Positions 38,550-47,225 are shown, counted from the first letter of the stretch. The stretch: DNA of 64,000 nucleotides from JALOAR01 sp041649415 (GCA_041649415.1 JBAZND010000002.1:1-64000); one strand, 5' to 3'. The notes: generated by a model not told the origin, from the sequence alone. Numbers and translations: made by a program.

Positions 38550-40298
38550 ATGGAATCAATTCGTAACTTCGTAATAATTGCCCATATAGATCATGGCAAG
38601 TCCACTCTTGCCGACCGGATGCTTGAGATAACCGAAACAGTCTCCGCTCGGCAGATGAAGCCGCAGTATTTGGACCAGATGGAGCTTGAGAGGGAAAGAG
38701 GTATAACCATCAAAATGACGCCGGTCAGAATGGCATACAGCTCCAGCGGGAATAAATACGAACTCAACTTAATAGACACGCCCGGGCACAGCGATTTTGG
38801 CTACGAAGTTTCGCGGGCCCTTAAAGCAGTTGAGGGGGCGGTCTTATTAGTTGACGCGACTCAAGGATTGCAGGCGCAAACGATTGCCAATTTTGAAGCG
38901 GCAAAAAAGGCGGGGTTAGAAATTATCGGCTGCGTTAATAAGATTGACCTAAATCCTCCGTCTCTTCAGGAAATCGTAAAAGAGCTCGCTCGACTCACGG
39001 GTCAAAGGCCGGAGGATGTCTACCGAATTTCCGCGAAAACGGGTGAAGGAGTGAAAGAGCTGATGGAGGGCATAGTTCGGTTGACTCCACCGCCCAAACA
39101 AGGAAATGGAAAACAAGCTTTGATATTTGATTCTATCTACGATGATCATAAGGGCATTATCGCCTATGTTCGGATATTTTCGGGAGGCTTTAAACCGAAA
39201 GAGACTTTGCGACTTATTGGCGCGGATAGAGTATTCGTAGCGAAAGAAGTCGGGATATTTACTCCTGAATCTCGAGCGGCGGAAAAGCTTACAGAAGGAG
39301 AAATCGGCTATATTGCAACCGGCATAAAAGATCCGGGTGTGCTGCGCATAGGGGATACCATAGGGGACAGTCCTCTGCCCGGATACACGCCGCCAAATCC
39401 GGTTGTTTTCGTTTCCATCTATCCGAACGAAGGAAGCGAGTATGACGATTTAAAATCAGCACTTAATAAATTACGACTCATGGATTCCTCTATTACGCTC
39501 GCGCCGGATCACAGCGAAGTGCTCGGAAGAGGATTCAAGGCAGGGTTTTTGGGGCGGCTCCACTTTGAAATAGTAACGGCAAGATTGGAAAGAGAATTCG
39601 GACTCAAAGTGGTTACGAGTTTTCCGTCGGTTGCTTATAAGGTAATAACGAGAAATGGCGAACGAATAGTGGAGAGTCCGAAAGATTTTCCCGAGGAATA
39701 TATAAGGGTGGAGGAGCCCATAGTCATTTTAAAAATCATGACGCCCAAAGAATATTTAGGACGCGTGATGTCTTTAAGGGATTTTTTCAGAATGTCCGAG
39801 GAAGAAACTGATTCGTTTGAGGACAGAATAATCATTACGGCTAAAATGCCGCTAACGGAACTTGTTTCCGATTTTGACGATAAACTGAAATCCGTGTCGT
39901 TGGGATACGCATCGTTCAGTTATGAATTTTTTGGATATGCTCCGGCAATACTCACGAAGCTTGAGGTTATTCTTGCAAACGAAGAAGTGCCGGGTCTTAC
40001 GAGGATAGTTTACAAAAAAGACGCGCCGAGAATTGCGCGAAGACTCGCGGAAGATTTGAAAAACCTCTTGCCGCGCTCTCTCTTTGTTCAAGCTATTCAA
40101 GTCAAAGATTCAAGCAGGATTCTTGCGAGGGAAGACATTCCAGCGCTTAAAAAAGACGTTACGGGATATCTTTATGGCGGAGACAGGACAAGAAAAGTAA
40201 AACTTTGGGAGAAACAAAAGAAAGGCAAGAAGAGACTCAAAGAAAGGGGAAAAGTAACCATAGCGCCCGAGGTCTTTAAGGAGTTGTTGAAAAAATAA
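38550..40298 (+). CDS. lepA: Elongation factor 4 (back-translocase GTPase)
   Basis: 582 aa from ATG 38550. G1 AHIDHGKST (11-19), G3 DTPGHSDF, G4 NKIDL; the C-terminal LepA-specific domain ends YLYGGDRTRKVKLWEKQKKG. ATG 38550 lies 4 nt after the DUF4012 stop; an upstream in-frame ATG at 38520 would overlap that gene. Probably same transcript. Confidence 0.96.
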   Translation: MESIRNFVIIAHIDHGKSTLADRMLEITETVSARQMKPQYLDQMELERERGITIKMTPVRMAYSSSGNKYELNLIDTPGHSDFGYEVSRALKAVEGAVLLVDATQGLQAQTIANFEAAKKAGLEIIGCVNKIDLNPPSLQEIVKELARLTGQRPEDVYRISAKTGEGVKELMEGIVRLTPPPKQGNGKQALIFDSIYDDHKGIIAYVRIFSGGFKPKETLRLIGADRVFVAKEVGIFTPESRAAEKLTEGEIGYIATGIKDPGVLRIGDTIGDSPLPGYTPPNPVVFVSIYPNEGSEYDDLKSALNKLRLMDSSITLAPDHSEVLGRGFKAGFLGRLHFEIVTARLEREFGLKVVTSFPSVAYKVITRNGERIVESPKDFPEEYIRVEEPIVILKIMTPKEYLGRVMSLRDFFRMSEEETDSFEDRIIITAKMPLTELVSDFDDKLKSVSLGYASFSYEFFGYAPAILTKLEVILANEEVPGLTRIVYKKDAPRIARRLAEDLKNLLPRSLFVQAIQVKDSSRILAREDIPALKKDVTGYLYGGDRTRKVKLWEKQKKGKKRLKERGKVTIAPEVFKELLKK

Positions 40299-40323
40299 GG
40301 CTCTACCCCCTAGAATTAAGGGG

Positions 40324-40599
40324 ATGGGACGTTATTTTATCCTTATAATGCTAATCGCGGCAATCGGGTTTGTGGGGTTTCAGATATACGGCATAGTAAG
40401 GGATTATAGAAATCTTTCGGCCGAAGTGTCGGCTACGAGAAGCGAAGCGGAGAACTTATCGGCGGAAAACAAAGAATTGAGAGAGAAGATAGAATATCTC
40501 GGAAAGCCCGAGAACCTCATTAAAGAGATAAAATCGCGCTTTAATTACCGGCTTCCCGAAGAAAGAACGATAATTATAGCGCCAGAAAAGCGGGATTAG
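40324..40599 (+). CDS. FtsB/DivIC-like septum protein
   Basis: 91 aa: transmembrane helix (about 4-24) then a coiled coil (SAEVSATRSEAENLSAENKELREKI) and a short C-terminal domain with RFNYRLPEE, as in FtsB/DivIC divisome proteins. TAGAAT (40311-40316) is 7 nt before the ATG. The last four codons, including the TAG stop, are the first ten bases of tRNA-Gly. Confidence 0.8.
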   Translation: MGRYFILIMLIAAIGFVGFQIYGIVRDYRNLSAEVSATRSEAENLSAENKELREKIEYLGKPENLIKEIKSRFNYRLPEERTIIIAPEKRD

Positions 40600-40660
40600 T
40601 ACAGTGGCAGTATGTAACCTTCCCAAGGTTAAGACGCGGGTTCAATTCCCGTATCCCGCT
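40590..40660 (+). tRNA. tRNA-Gly(CCC)
   Basis: 71-nt cloverleaf: acceptor GCGGGAT/ATCCCGC, D-stem GTAC/GTAT, anticodon stem TAACC/GGTTA with loop TTCCCAA (anticodon CCC), T-arm GCGGG-TTCAATT-CCCGT, discriminator T as in other Gly tRNAs. CCA not encoded. Overlaps the end of the FtsB-like gene by 10 nt. Confidence 0.93.
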
Positions 40661-40676
40661 CAAGTAAAATTTCAAT

Positions 40677-40781
40677 ATGCAGGTTTTAACAGGAGAAAAA
40701 GGAAGAGGTAATCGTTCTTTGAGCAAAAGAGCGAAAGAAGGTAGACTATTTATCAAGAACAAAATAGTAATGCCGAAGTAG
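40677..40781 (+). CDS. Possible 34-aa basic microprotein between two tRNAs
   Basis: MQVLTGEKGRGNRSLSKR... is strongly basic and ends VMPK-stop, the stop being T8-A9-G10 of tRNA-Thr. A TAAAAT (40665-40670) stands exactly 6 nt before the ATG, the leaderless spacing seen at many real genes here. No family recognised. Could also be chance. Confidence 0.4.
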   Translation: MQVLTGEKGRGNRSLSKRAKEGRLFIKNKIVMPK

Positions 40782-40843
40782 TTCAGTGGCAGAACGGCTG
40801 TTTCGTAAACAGCAGGTCGTGGGTTCGATTCCCACCTTCGGCT
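40772..40843 (+). tRNA. tRNA-Thr(CGU)
   Basis: 72-nt cloverleaf: acceptor GCCGAAG/CTTCGGC, D-stem GTTC/GAAC, anticodon stem GCTGT/ACAGC with loop TTCGTAA (anticodon CGT), T-arm GTGGG-TTCGATT-CCCAC. Discriminator T; CCA not encoded. Only 6 nt separate it from the next ATG. Confidence 0.92.
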
Positions 40844-40849
40844 CAAAAT

Positions 40850-41410
40850 ATGACGATAATAGAAAAAGCAAAAAATCGTTTTAACGAGAAAATATCAGTT
40901 TTTCGGCTAGCCGATCATCTAAAGGAACATTTGAAAGAGTTTGAAAAGATAGCGGAAGTGATGCTCTTAAAATTCCCGGAGGCTGACAGGGAAACGGTTT
41001 TGCTTGCCATGTGGCTCCATGACGCGGAGTGTATGGCATATGACAACGGGGAAGACCACGCCGTAATAGGAGAAGCGGCCGCGAGAGAGTGGCTCGTGGC
41101 GGAAGGGTATGACAAAGGGAAAGCAGAAAAAGTATTACATTGCGTAAGGGCCCATCGGTGCAAAGATGTAATGCCCGAGACGCTTGAAGCGAAAATAATT
41201 GCTTATTCGGACTCGGCGAGCCATTTAACGCAAGGGATATACTTAAATATTGCTCGGAGAGAAAAGGAGGGAGACCCGTATGACCCGCTTGCGAAATTGG
41301 AGAGGGATTGGCGGGACTTAGCGCTGTTTCCAGAGATGAGGGAAGAGCTAATGGAACTTTATCAAGCGTGGAGAGAATTGATAATAGCTTACAGAAAAAC
41401 AAATATCTAA
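40850..41410 (+). CDS. HD-domain metal-dependent phosphohydrolase
   Basis: 186 aa. HD motif in AMWLHDAEC (near 62), HxxxH-like LHCVRAHRC (near 98) and a final Asp in IAYSDSASH. HD proteins hydrolyse phosphoesters, often nucleotides; substrate unknown. Starts right after tRNA-Thr with no promoter between, and its TAA is followed directly by the prfB ATG. Confidence 0.85.
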   Translation: MTIIEKAKNRFNEKISVFRLADHLKEHLKEFEKIAEVMLLKFPEADRETVLLAMWLHDAECMAYDNGEDHAVIGEAAAREWLVAEGYDKGKAEKVLHCVRAHRCKDVMPETLEAKIIAYSDSASHLTQGIYLNIARREKEGDPYDPLAKLERDWRDLALFPEMREELMELYQAWRELIIAYRKTNI

Positions 41411-42361
41411 ATGGATTTGGGAACAGATAATCTAAAGAAAATAATCGCGGAAAAGTTCGGGATAGAAGGGAAAAGAATAAGACTTAAAGAGCTTGAGTTT
41501 GTCGTATCCGACCCCGATATTTGGAAAAGCGATAAAACCGAGGCAGGCGCGAAAACGAAGGAATACGGTCTTTTGAAATCAGAACTAGAGGAATTTGACG
41601 CCATAAAAACTCCGGAGGAGGCAAGAAAGTTTGAAGAAAGATTTATGACGAAAAATAAATACGAGAATCTGCCGGCGGTAATATCGGTTTTAGCAGGCGC
41701 CGGAGGAGAAGATGCGGCCGATTGGGCGAATATGCTTCTTACAATGTATAAGAATTACGCGGCGAGACGCGGGTGGAAAATCGCTCAAGTGGATGACGAT
41801 ACGATTGAAATAAAAGGGGAAGACGCTTATAACATTTTACGAAAAGAATACGGCGTTCACCGATTGGTTCGCATCTCTCCATACGACGCTAAAAAATTAA
41901 GACATACGTCTTTCGCTTTGGTCGAAGTCTTACCCGTTCTTCCGAAGTTTGACGCGGAAAAAATCGAAGTTCCAGACAGGGACATCAAGGTTGACTTTGC
42001 AAGATCGTCCGGACCCGGAGGACAAAACGTAAACAAAGTAGAAACAGCGGTAAGAGTTGTTCACGTTCCAACGGGGCTCTCCGCTTCGTCGCAAGCCGAA
42101 CGAAGCCAAACGCAAAATAGAGAACGAGCGCTTGCGATACTAAAAGCGAAACTCGTGAAATTGATGGAAGAAAGACAGGAAACGGAAATAGAAAGTCTTA
42201 AGACGCGCGTAAATCCCGAGTGGGGGCATCAGATACGATCGTATGTAATGCATCCATATAAACTGGTAAAAGACCATCGCACCGAGTATGAAACAACGAA
42301 GATTCAAGACGTGTTAAACGGCAATCTGGACGGTTTCATAGAGGCGGAGTTAAAATTATAG
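41411..42361 (+). CDS. prfB: Peptide chain release factor 2 (SPY variant)
   Basis: RF2 ends translation at UAA/UGA. GGQ catalytic loop at 203-205 (SSGPGGQNVNKV). The codon-recognition tripeptide, normally S-P-F, is S156-P157-Y158 in VRISPYDAKKLRHTSF. 316 aa, shorter than E. coli (365) at the N-terminus, and there is no programmed +1 frameshift site near the start: the frame is open from the first ATG. RF1 lacks SPF/SPY, so the RF2 call is firm. Confidence 0.93.
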   Translation: MDLGTDNLKKIIAEKFGIEGKRIRLKELEFVVSDPDIWKSDKTEAGAKTKEYGLLKSELEEFDAIKTPEEARKFEERFMTKNKYENLPAVISVLAGAGGEDAADWANMLLTMYKNYAARRGWKIAQVDDDTIEIKGEDAYNILRKEYGVHRLVRISPYDAKKLRHTSFALVEVLPVLPKFDAEKIEVPDRDIKVDFARSSGPGGQNVNKVETAVRVVHVPTGLSASSQAERSQTQNRERALAILKAKLVKLMEERQETEIESLKTRVNPEWGHQIRSYVMHPYKLVKDHRTEYETTKIQDVLNGNLDGFIEAELKL

Positions 42362-42363
42362 GA

Positions 42364-43044
42364 GTGATTACTTTCAATAACGTTTCCAAAAAATATGGAG
42401 ATAACGAAGTTGTCCGGGAAGTAAGCTTTAAAATAAATCCCGGAGAGTTTGTTTCGTTTGTGGGAAAATCCGGCGCCGGAAAATCTACGCTTATCAAAAT
42501 GCTTATCGGCGAAGAGAAACCTTCAAAAGGAAGGATAGTTTTCGGTCAATATGAAGTGAATAGATTAAGTAACAAAGAATTGCCGGCTTTAAGACGGCAC
42601 ATGGGAGTGATATTCCAAGACTTTCGTTTATTATCCAAGAAAACAGCTTATGAAAATGTCGTGTTTGCGATGGAGGTCGCCGCTCGACCGCAAAGGGAAA
42701 TAGAGGAAGTAACGCCGCAGGTGTTGGACCTCGTGGGGCTCGGTAATAAAGCGCGGAATTTCATTCACGAACTTTCCGGCGGCGAAAAGCAGAGAGTGGC
42801 TATCGCTCGAGCGATGGTGAATCATCCGGATGTTATAATCGCCGATGAGCCGACAGGAAACTTAGACCCGATAAATACGTGGGGGATCATAAATTTGCTC
42901 ACTAAGATTAACGAACTTGGCACTACCGTTATTCTCGCGACTCACAACAAAGAAATTGTGAACCAGCTGGAGAAAAGGGTAATAAGCATGGAAGACGGTA
43001 AAATAATAAGGGACGAAGAAAAAGGGAAATACATTCTCGTTTAA
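42364..43044 (+). CDS. ftsE: Cell-division ABC ATPase FtsE
   Basis: 226 aa. Walker A GKSGAGKST (34-42), Q-loop VIFQDFRLL, signature LSGGEKQRVAIARAM, Walker B VIIADEPTGNLD. GTG start 2 nt after the prfB stop. With FtsX it controls peptidoglycan hydrolases at the septum. ftsX follows after 2 nt. Confidence 0.95.
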   Translation: MITFNNVSKKYGDNEVVREVSFKINPGEFVSFVGKSGAGKSTLIKMLIGEEKPSKGRIVFGQYEVNRLSNKELPALRRHMGVIFQDFRLLSKKTAYENVVFAMEVAARPQREIEEVTPQVLDLVGLGNKARNFIHELSGGEKQRVAIARAMVNHPDVIIADEPTGNLDPINTWGIINLLTKINELGTTVILATHNKEIVNQLEKRVISMEDGKIIRDEEKGKYILV

Positions 43045-43046
43045 AA

Positions 43047-43955
43047 ATGATTACAACATTCTCCAGAATCCTAAAATACGGTTTTCAAAATTTTGCCCGA
43101 AACTATTTGGTGTCGGTCGCGACCATTTTAGTTTTGCTTCTCGCCGTGATTGTCTTTGAGAGTCTTATACTCTTTGGCGTGGTTGGCCAAAAGGCGATAT
43201 CTCTAGTACAGGACAAAATAGACATTAGCGTGGATTTCAGGGAAAACGTGGGTGAAGATGAAATGTTAAATCTGAAAAGTTCTCTTGAAAGTCTTTCCGA
43301 AGTGAAGGAAGTGGAATACGTTTCCCGAGACGAAGCCCTGGCGAGATTCAAAGAAAGACATCCGTCGGATTCGGATATTGCGAGAGCGCTTGAAGAAATC
43401 GGGGATAATCCCTTGCGGGCATCTTTGAACATTAAAGCTTTTGACCCGAAAGATTATTCGGCCATTGCGTCTTATTTAAATAACGAAACTCTATCCACGA
43501 TTATTGAGACGATAAGTTACAACCAGAATCAATTCGTAATAGACAGACTTGTGAAAATAATGGACGTGGGAAAACAAGCGGGATTTATGCTTACAGTGAT
43601 TCTTGCGATTGTTGCAAGCATAGTTTCATTCAACACGATTCTTCTTGCCATTCATTCAAGTAAGGACGAAATTGGGATCATGAGACTTGTGGGGGCATCA
43701 AATGCGTTTGTGAGAGGTCCTTACATTGTGGTTGGCGCGATATACGGAATACTTTCGGCTATCGTCGGAGTGATAATCGCCGCACCTTTCGCTTATTTAG
43801 TGTCGCCTTATGTGGCTGTCCTAATTCCCGAAATGAGTTTATGGAATTATTTCTTGAGCCATATATTCACCATTCTCGGATACAATTTGCTTTTTGCCGT
43901 AACAATCGGGGTAGTTTCGAGCTTCGTGGTGGTAAAGAGGTATCTTAAGGGATAA
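43047..43955 (+). CDS. ftsX: Cell-division permease FtsX
   Basis: 302 aa with four transmembrane helices (about 22-45, 177-200, 222-250, 272-295) and a large extracytoplasmic loop between the first two, as in FtsX. IGIMRLVGASNAFVRGPY is the conserved coupling segment. Cotranscribed with ftsE and prfB. Confidence 0.94.
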   Translation: MITTFSRILKYGFQNFARNYLVSVATILVLLLAVIVFESLILFGVVGQKAISLVQDKIDISVDFRENVGEDEMLNLKSSLESLSEVKEVEYVSRDEALARFKERHPSDSDIARALEEIGDNPLRASLNIKAFDPKDYSAIASYLNNETLSTIIETISYNQNQFVIDRLVKIMDVGKQAGFMLTVILAIVASIVSFNTILLAIHSSKDEIGIMRLVGASNAFVRGPYIVVGAIYGILSAIVGVIIAAPFAYLVSPYVAVLIPEMSLWNYFLSHIFTILGYNLLFAVTIGVVSSFVVVKRYLKG

Positions 43956-43958
43956 TAA

Positions 43959-43988
43959 AAAAAAGACGTCTATAAGAGCGTCTTTTTT
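43959..43988 (+). terminator. Terminator after ftsX
   Basis: AAAAGACG/CGTCTTTT stem, 10-nt loop, T6. Confidence 0.85.
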
Positions 43989-44088
43989 CAGTAAATAAAA
44001 ACGTTTTGTTGTGAGTTTTTAAATAATCGTGCTATATGGCAGCTTGAGTGAAAGCTAGATGTGTGGTATCTTCAGCAGTTTTCGCACG

Positions 44089-45900
44089 ATGAATATCAGA
44101 AACGTAGCCATCATAGCGCATGTAGACCATGGAAAGACGACTCTTGTGGACGCCTTATTGAAGCAGTCCGAAAATTTTAAAATAAAGACAGGAGAGAGCC
44201 AAGAACTCATAATGGATTCCAATGAGCTCGAAAAGGAGAGAGGAATAACCATTTTTTCCAAAAATGCCGCCGTTAATTATAAGGGTGTAAAGATAAACAT
44301 TGTTGATACTCCCGGACATGCCGATTTTGGCGGAGAAGTGGAACGCATAATGAGAATGGTGGACGGAGCGATCCTACTCGTTGATGCCAAAGAAGGGCCA
44401 ATGCCTCAAACGAAATTCGTGCTTCGGAAAGCAATTGAGGCAGGATTAAAAATTATCGTTGTTATTAACAAGATAGACAAGCCCGATGCTCGTCCGGAAT
44501 GGGTCTTAAATGCTATTTATGACTTGTTCATAGACTTAGGAGCAACCGAAGATCAAATTGAATTTCCGTTGATATACGCCTCGGGTATGCAGGGCAAAGC
44601 GAGCGATATCAAAGATTTATCCTTAATGAATGACATTGAGCCGGTATTTAAGGCGATAATCAATTATATTCCGGCTCCGGAGGCAAAAATGAACGAGCCT
44701 TTTCAGGCGCTTGTGGCAAACATACAATACGACAATTATAAGGGCAGAATGGCCATAGCGAGAATTTACGCGGGTGTCGTCAAGAAAGGTTCCCAAATAG
44801 CGGTTATCGGGAAAAACGGAGCAATACGCAAAGCGAATGTATCTGCCGTATCTCTTTTTTCGGGACTTTCGCGCATAGATTCGGATTCTGCCTCGGCGGG
44901 TGACATTGTCGCCATATCCGGAGTAACAGACATCACTATAGGGGAAACGCTTGCCGACGCGATAAATCCCGCAGCGCTTCCGCCAATACATATAGACGAG
45001 CCGACCATCAAGATGATGTTTGGAGTGAATACCTCGCCTTTTTCGGGGAAGGAAGGTCAATATACGACTTCAAGGAACATTAAGGAGAGGCTTCTTAAAG
45101 AGCTCGAGGCGGATGTCGCGCTCAAAGTGGCACCAACGGCTACAACCGATAAATGGATTGTATCCGGCAGAGGAGAGCTCCATTTATCCATACTTGTCGA
45201 AAAAATAAGAAGGGAGGGATATGAGTTTGAGATTTCCAAGCCACAGGTAATATTAAGAGAAGAAGAAGGGAGAACTCTTGAACCGATCGAGATCGTCTCC
45301 ATAGAAGCGCCCGAAAACTTTTCCGGAACGATTATTGAAATAATGGGGAAGAGGCTTGGGGTGATGAAAGATATGTCGGTTGACAGGGGGATTTCCAAAT
45401 TAGAATTCGCGACGCCGACTCGCGGTCTTATCGGACTTCGCAATCTGTTTTTAACAGCTACTAGAGGCATGGGTATAATGAATACGTTGTTTGCCGGATA
45501 TCAAGAACTCAAGGGAGAAGTGAGAACTAGAGAACATGGTTCCATAGTCTCAACGGCGACAGGCGAGACAAATAATTACGGGCTTGTGGCTGCGCAAGGG
45601 AGAGGGGAATTGTTCATGGGCGCGGGCGTGCCAGTATATGAAGGAATGGTTATTGGGGCAAACGCCAAAGAAGGCGATGTCTACGTAAATGTCTGCAAGA
45701 CAAAAGAGCTTACAAATTTCAGGGCGAAAAACGACGGACTTCAGGAACAACTTGAAGTTCCGAGGAAGCTGACGCTTGAGGATGCCATTGATTATATTTC
45801 GGAAAACGAATTGCTTGAAATAACGCCGAAATCGGTGCGGATAAGAAAACTGCATCTTACGGAGAACGACAGGAAGAAAGCGCAGAGAGCAATACAATAA
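44089..45900 (+). CDS. typA: Ribosome-associated GTPase TypA/BipA
   Basis: 603 aa from ATG 44089, giving the family start MNIRNVAIIAHVDHGKTTL; an in-frame ATG at 44059 would add ten residues. G1 AHVDHGKT (10-17), G3 DTPGHADF, G4 NKIDKP; C-terminal domain with GETNNYGLVAAQGRGELFMG. Acts in 50S assembly and stress. The -10 is unclear (TATATG 44033-44038). Confidence 0.95.
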   Translation: MNIRNVAIIAHVDHGKTTLVDALLKQSENFKIKTGESQELIMDSNELEKERGITIFSKNAAVNYKGVKINIVDTPGHADFGGEVERIMRMVDGAILLVDAKEGPMPQTKFVLRKAIEAGLKIIVVINKIDKPDARPEWVLNAIYDLFIDLGATEDQIEFPLIYASGMQGKASDIKDLSLMNDIEPVFKAIINYIPAPEAKMNEPFQALVANIQYDNYKGRMAIARIYAGVVKKGSQIAVIGKNGAIRKANVSAVSLFSGLSRIDSDSASAGDIVAISGVTDITIGETLADAINPAALPPIHIDEPTIKMMFGVNTSPFSGKEGQYTTSRNIKERLLKELEADVALKVAPTATTDKWIVSGRGELHLSILVEKIRREGYEFEISKPQVILREEEGRTLEPIEIVSIEAPENFSGTIIEIMGKRLGVMKDMSVDRGISKLEFATPTRGLIGLRNLFLTATRGMGIMNTLFAGYQELKGEVRTREHGSIVSTATGETNNYGLVAAQGRGELFMGAGVPVYEGMVIGANAKEGDVYVNVCKTKELTNFRAKNDGLQEQLEVPRKLTLEDAIDYISENELLEITPKSVRIRKLHLTENDRKKAQRAIQ

Positions 45901-45917
45901 TCTTCTTGGTTTTGGAA

Positions 45918-45949
45918 ATAAAAACCCCGTTACCTTGCGGTACGGGGCG
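45918..45949 (-). terminator. Terminator (minus strand genes; possibly also typA)
   Basis: Stem CCCCGT-x-ACC/GGT-ACGGGG with TTGC loop; the minus-strand exit is GTTTTTATTT. Confidence 0.75.
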
Positions 45950-45957
45950 AAAGTTCA

Positions 45958-46215
45958 TTAGTCAAATTCGGGATTCGGGCTGGGGTCAAATTCATACCCC
46001 ATTTCTCTTACTTCATCTGCTATCTGCTCTCTTTGAGTCCAAGTCAGTTGCCAATCGTCGTCCGGAATTGCATAAGCCATTCCGCATCCTTTGCGACAAA
46101 GATGGACACAGAAGCGTATTTTTCCGCCTTCAACGCAATCGTAATTGCGATGGCCAATGAGCACCACCCCGGGTTTGTGGGAACATTTCGGCTTTTCCAT
46201 TACGGTTGCAGCCAT
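45958..46215 (-). CDS. Orphan Cys-rich protein, 85 aa
   Basis: Unrecognised. After a short N-terminus come six Cys residues (KCSHK, YDCVEG, CVHLCRKGCG) that could bind one or two metals, then a W-rich helix DDDWQLTWTQREQIADEV and an acidic tail. GGAGGAG lies 8 nt before the ATG at 46215; a longer in-frame upstream start would overlap the neighbouring gene. Second gene of a minus-strand pair. Confidence 0.7.
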   Translation of the reverse strand: MAATVMEKPKCSHKPGVVLIGHRNYDCVEGGKIRFCVHLCRKGCGMAYAIPDDDWQLTWTQREQIADEVREMGYEFDPSPNPEFD

Positions 46216-46234
46216 TTTTAAATCTCCTCCTCTA

Positions 46235-46477
46235 CTAAAAAACTGTTTCGGACTTGTAAAAACAAAACAGGGCTTCAAGGCCGAAACCTTGATCTGCGAT
46301 TTCACCTAAGATCCTCACTCTTTGATCGTGGGGCGTGAGTCTAAATATATCGTTTAGTGGAGAGACAATGATTGAGTTGCAATTTTTGCACTTTTCCACC
46401 GTGTATTTGACTCGTTTGTCTTCCGGATCTGCCACTATGCAGAGATGGGTTGAATGCTTATGCAAACAATCAGGCAT
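46235..46477 (-). CDS. Orphan zinc-ribbon-like protein, 80 aa
   Basis: Unrecognised. Two halves of a possible zinc site: C4/H6 and H11/C13 near the N-terminus and KCKNC (C30, C33). The middle helix PHDQRVRILGEIADQGFG resembles the end of its partner at 45958 (REQIADEVREMGYEF), so the two genes may be diverged paralogues. GGAGGAG 6 nt before the ATG. Confidence 0.7.
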   Translation of the reverse strand: MPDCLHKHSTHLCIVADPEDKRVKYTVEKCKNCNSIIVSPLNDIFRLTPHDQRVRILGEIADQGFGLEALFCFYKSETVF

Positions 46478-46508
46478 ATATCGCTCCTCCTTTTAAATAT
46501 CTTCATTT

Positions 46509-46537
46509 AGGGTAATAAAATCAGCTTTGATTGTCAA
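46509..46537 (-). promoter_or_regulatory. Promoter of the Cys-rich pair
   Basis: Minus strand TTGACA (46537-46532), 17-nt spacer, TACCCT (46514-46509). Divergent from the promoter at 46577. Confidence 0.65.
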
Positions 46538-46576
46538 GGTTTTGTGGCTTAAAATATAGCAATTGAGCGATTTTTA

Positions 46577-46605
46577 TTGACAAAATGAGTTTAGTATGAT
46601 ACAAT
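46577..46605 (+). promoter_or_regulatory. Promoter of the 46647 orphan gene
   Basis: TTGACA (46577-46582), 17-nt spacer, TACAAT (46600-46605), preceded by TG; predicted leader about 35 nt. Confidence 0.85.
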
Positions 46606-46646
46606 GAAAACTGGAATTAATTAAAAAAATATAAGGAGGTTAAGGC

Positions 46647-47177
46647 ATGACAGGGGAACAGGACAGGAACAAAAGATTAGTGTTGGCGTTCAGCCAATTC
46701 AGACCGATCCCGCCAAACGAATGGATGGGCAGGAAAGGCGAGCAGAGCCTGACAAGCTTACTCGTATGGCTCATGAACAATCAGGTCCCGAGTTGGGATC
46801 CTTATTGTCCACCCATCGAGGCGGCAAGGGAACTTCAGAGAGGGGTTTCGAAGGTTCTCGGCAAAGAAATTGGCATTTATGCCGGCAGCACGATGCTCGA
46901 CTGGCGGGGCGCTCTCGGTTTTGTCTCCGACGGCCGGAGAGCAGTGCCATTTGACTTCGTGACGAACGAGCGGGAAAACCCGTTACCCAAGGAAGCGGCA
47001 GGAGGCGAGGGAGAAAAGGTTGTTCTCCTTACTCCATCCAAAAAGCCCGAGGGATACATGTTTCTTCCCGCGGCTTTCATCGCTCTTGCTGTCTCGTTGA
47101 ATCCTGAACTGGCGACTCGTCCGGAGGGGAAGAAAATCGCGGAGAGAATGGGATACCCTATTCCTGTCTGCGCATAG
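46647..47177 (+). CDS. Orphan protein, 176 aa
   Basis: Unrecognised soluble protein. WMGRKGEQSLTSLLVWLMNN and GKEIGIYAGSTMLDWRGALGF in the first half, YMFLPAAFIALAVSLNPELA near the end. Proline-rich linkers. AAGGAGG (46633-46639) lies 7 nt before the ATG. Codon choice is more GC-rich than flanking housekeeping genes. Own promoter and terminator. Confidence 0.72.
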   Translation: MTGEQDRNKRLVLAFSQFRPIPPNEWMGRKGEQSLTSLLVWLMNNQVPSWDPYCPPIEAARELQRGVSKVLGKEIGIYAGSTMLDWRGALGFVSDGRRAVPFDFVTNERENPLPKEAAGGEGEKVVLLTPSKKPEGYMFLPAAFIALAVSLNPELATRPEGKKIAERMGYPIPVCA

Positions 47178-47182
47178 TTCTC

Positions 47183-47212
47183 AAAAAATCGTGGAAATTT
47201 CCACGATTTTTT
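47183..47212 (+). terminator. Terminator of the 46647 gene (symmetrical)
   Basis: A 30-bp palindrome AAAAAATCGTGGAAA and its complement, giving T6 on both strands. Confidence 0.85.
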
Positions 47213-47225
47213 ATCCTATTTTAGC

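Noticed and set aside
41380..41500. Programmed +1 frameshift in prfB
   Set aside because: The frame is continuous from ATG 41411 and no CUU-UGA with an upstream SD is present.
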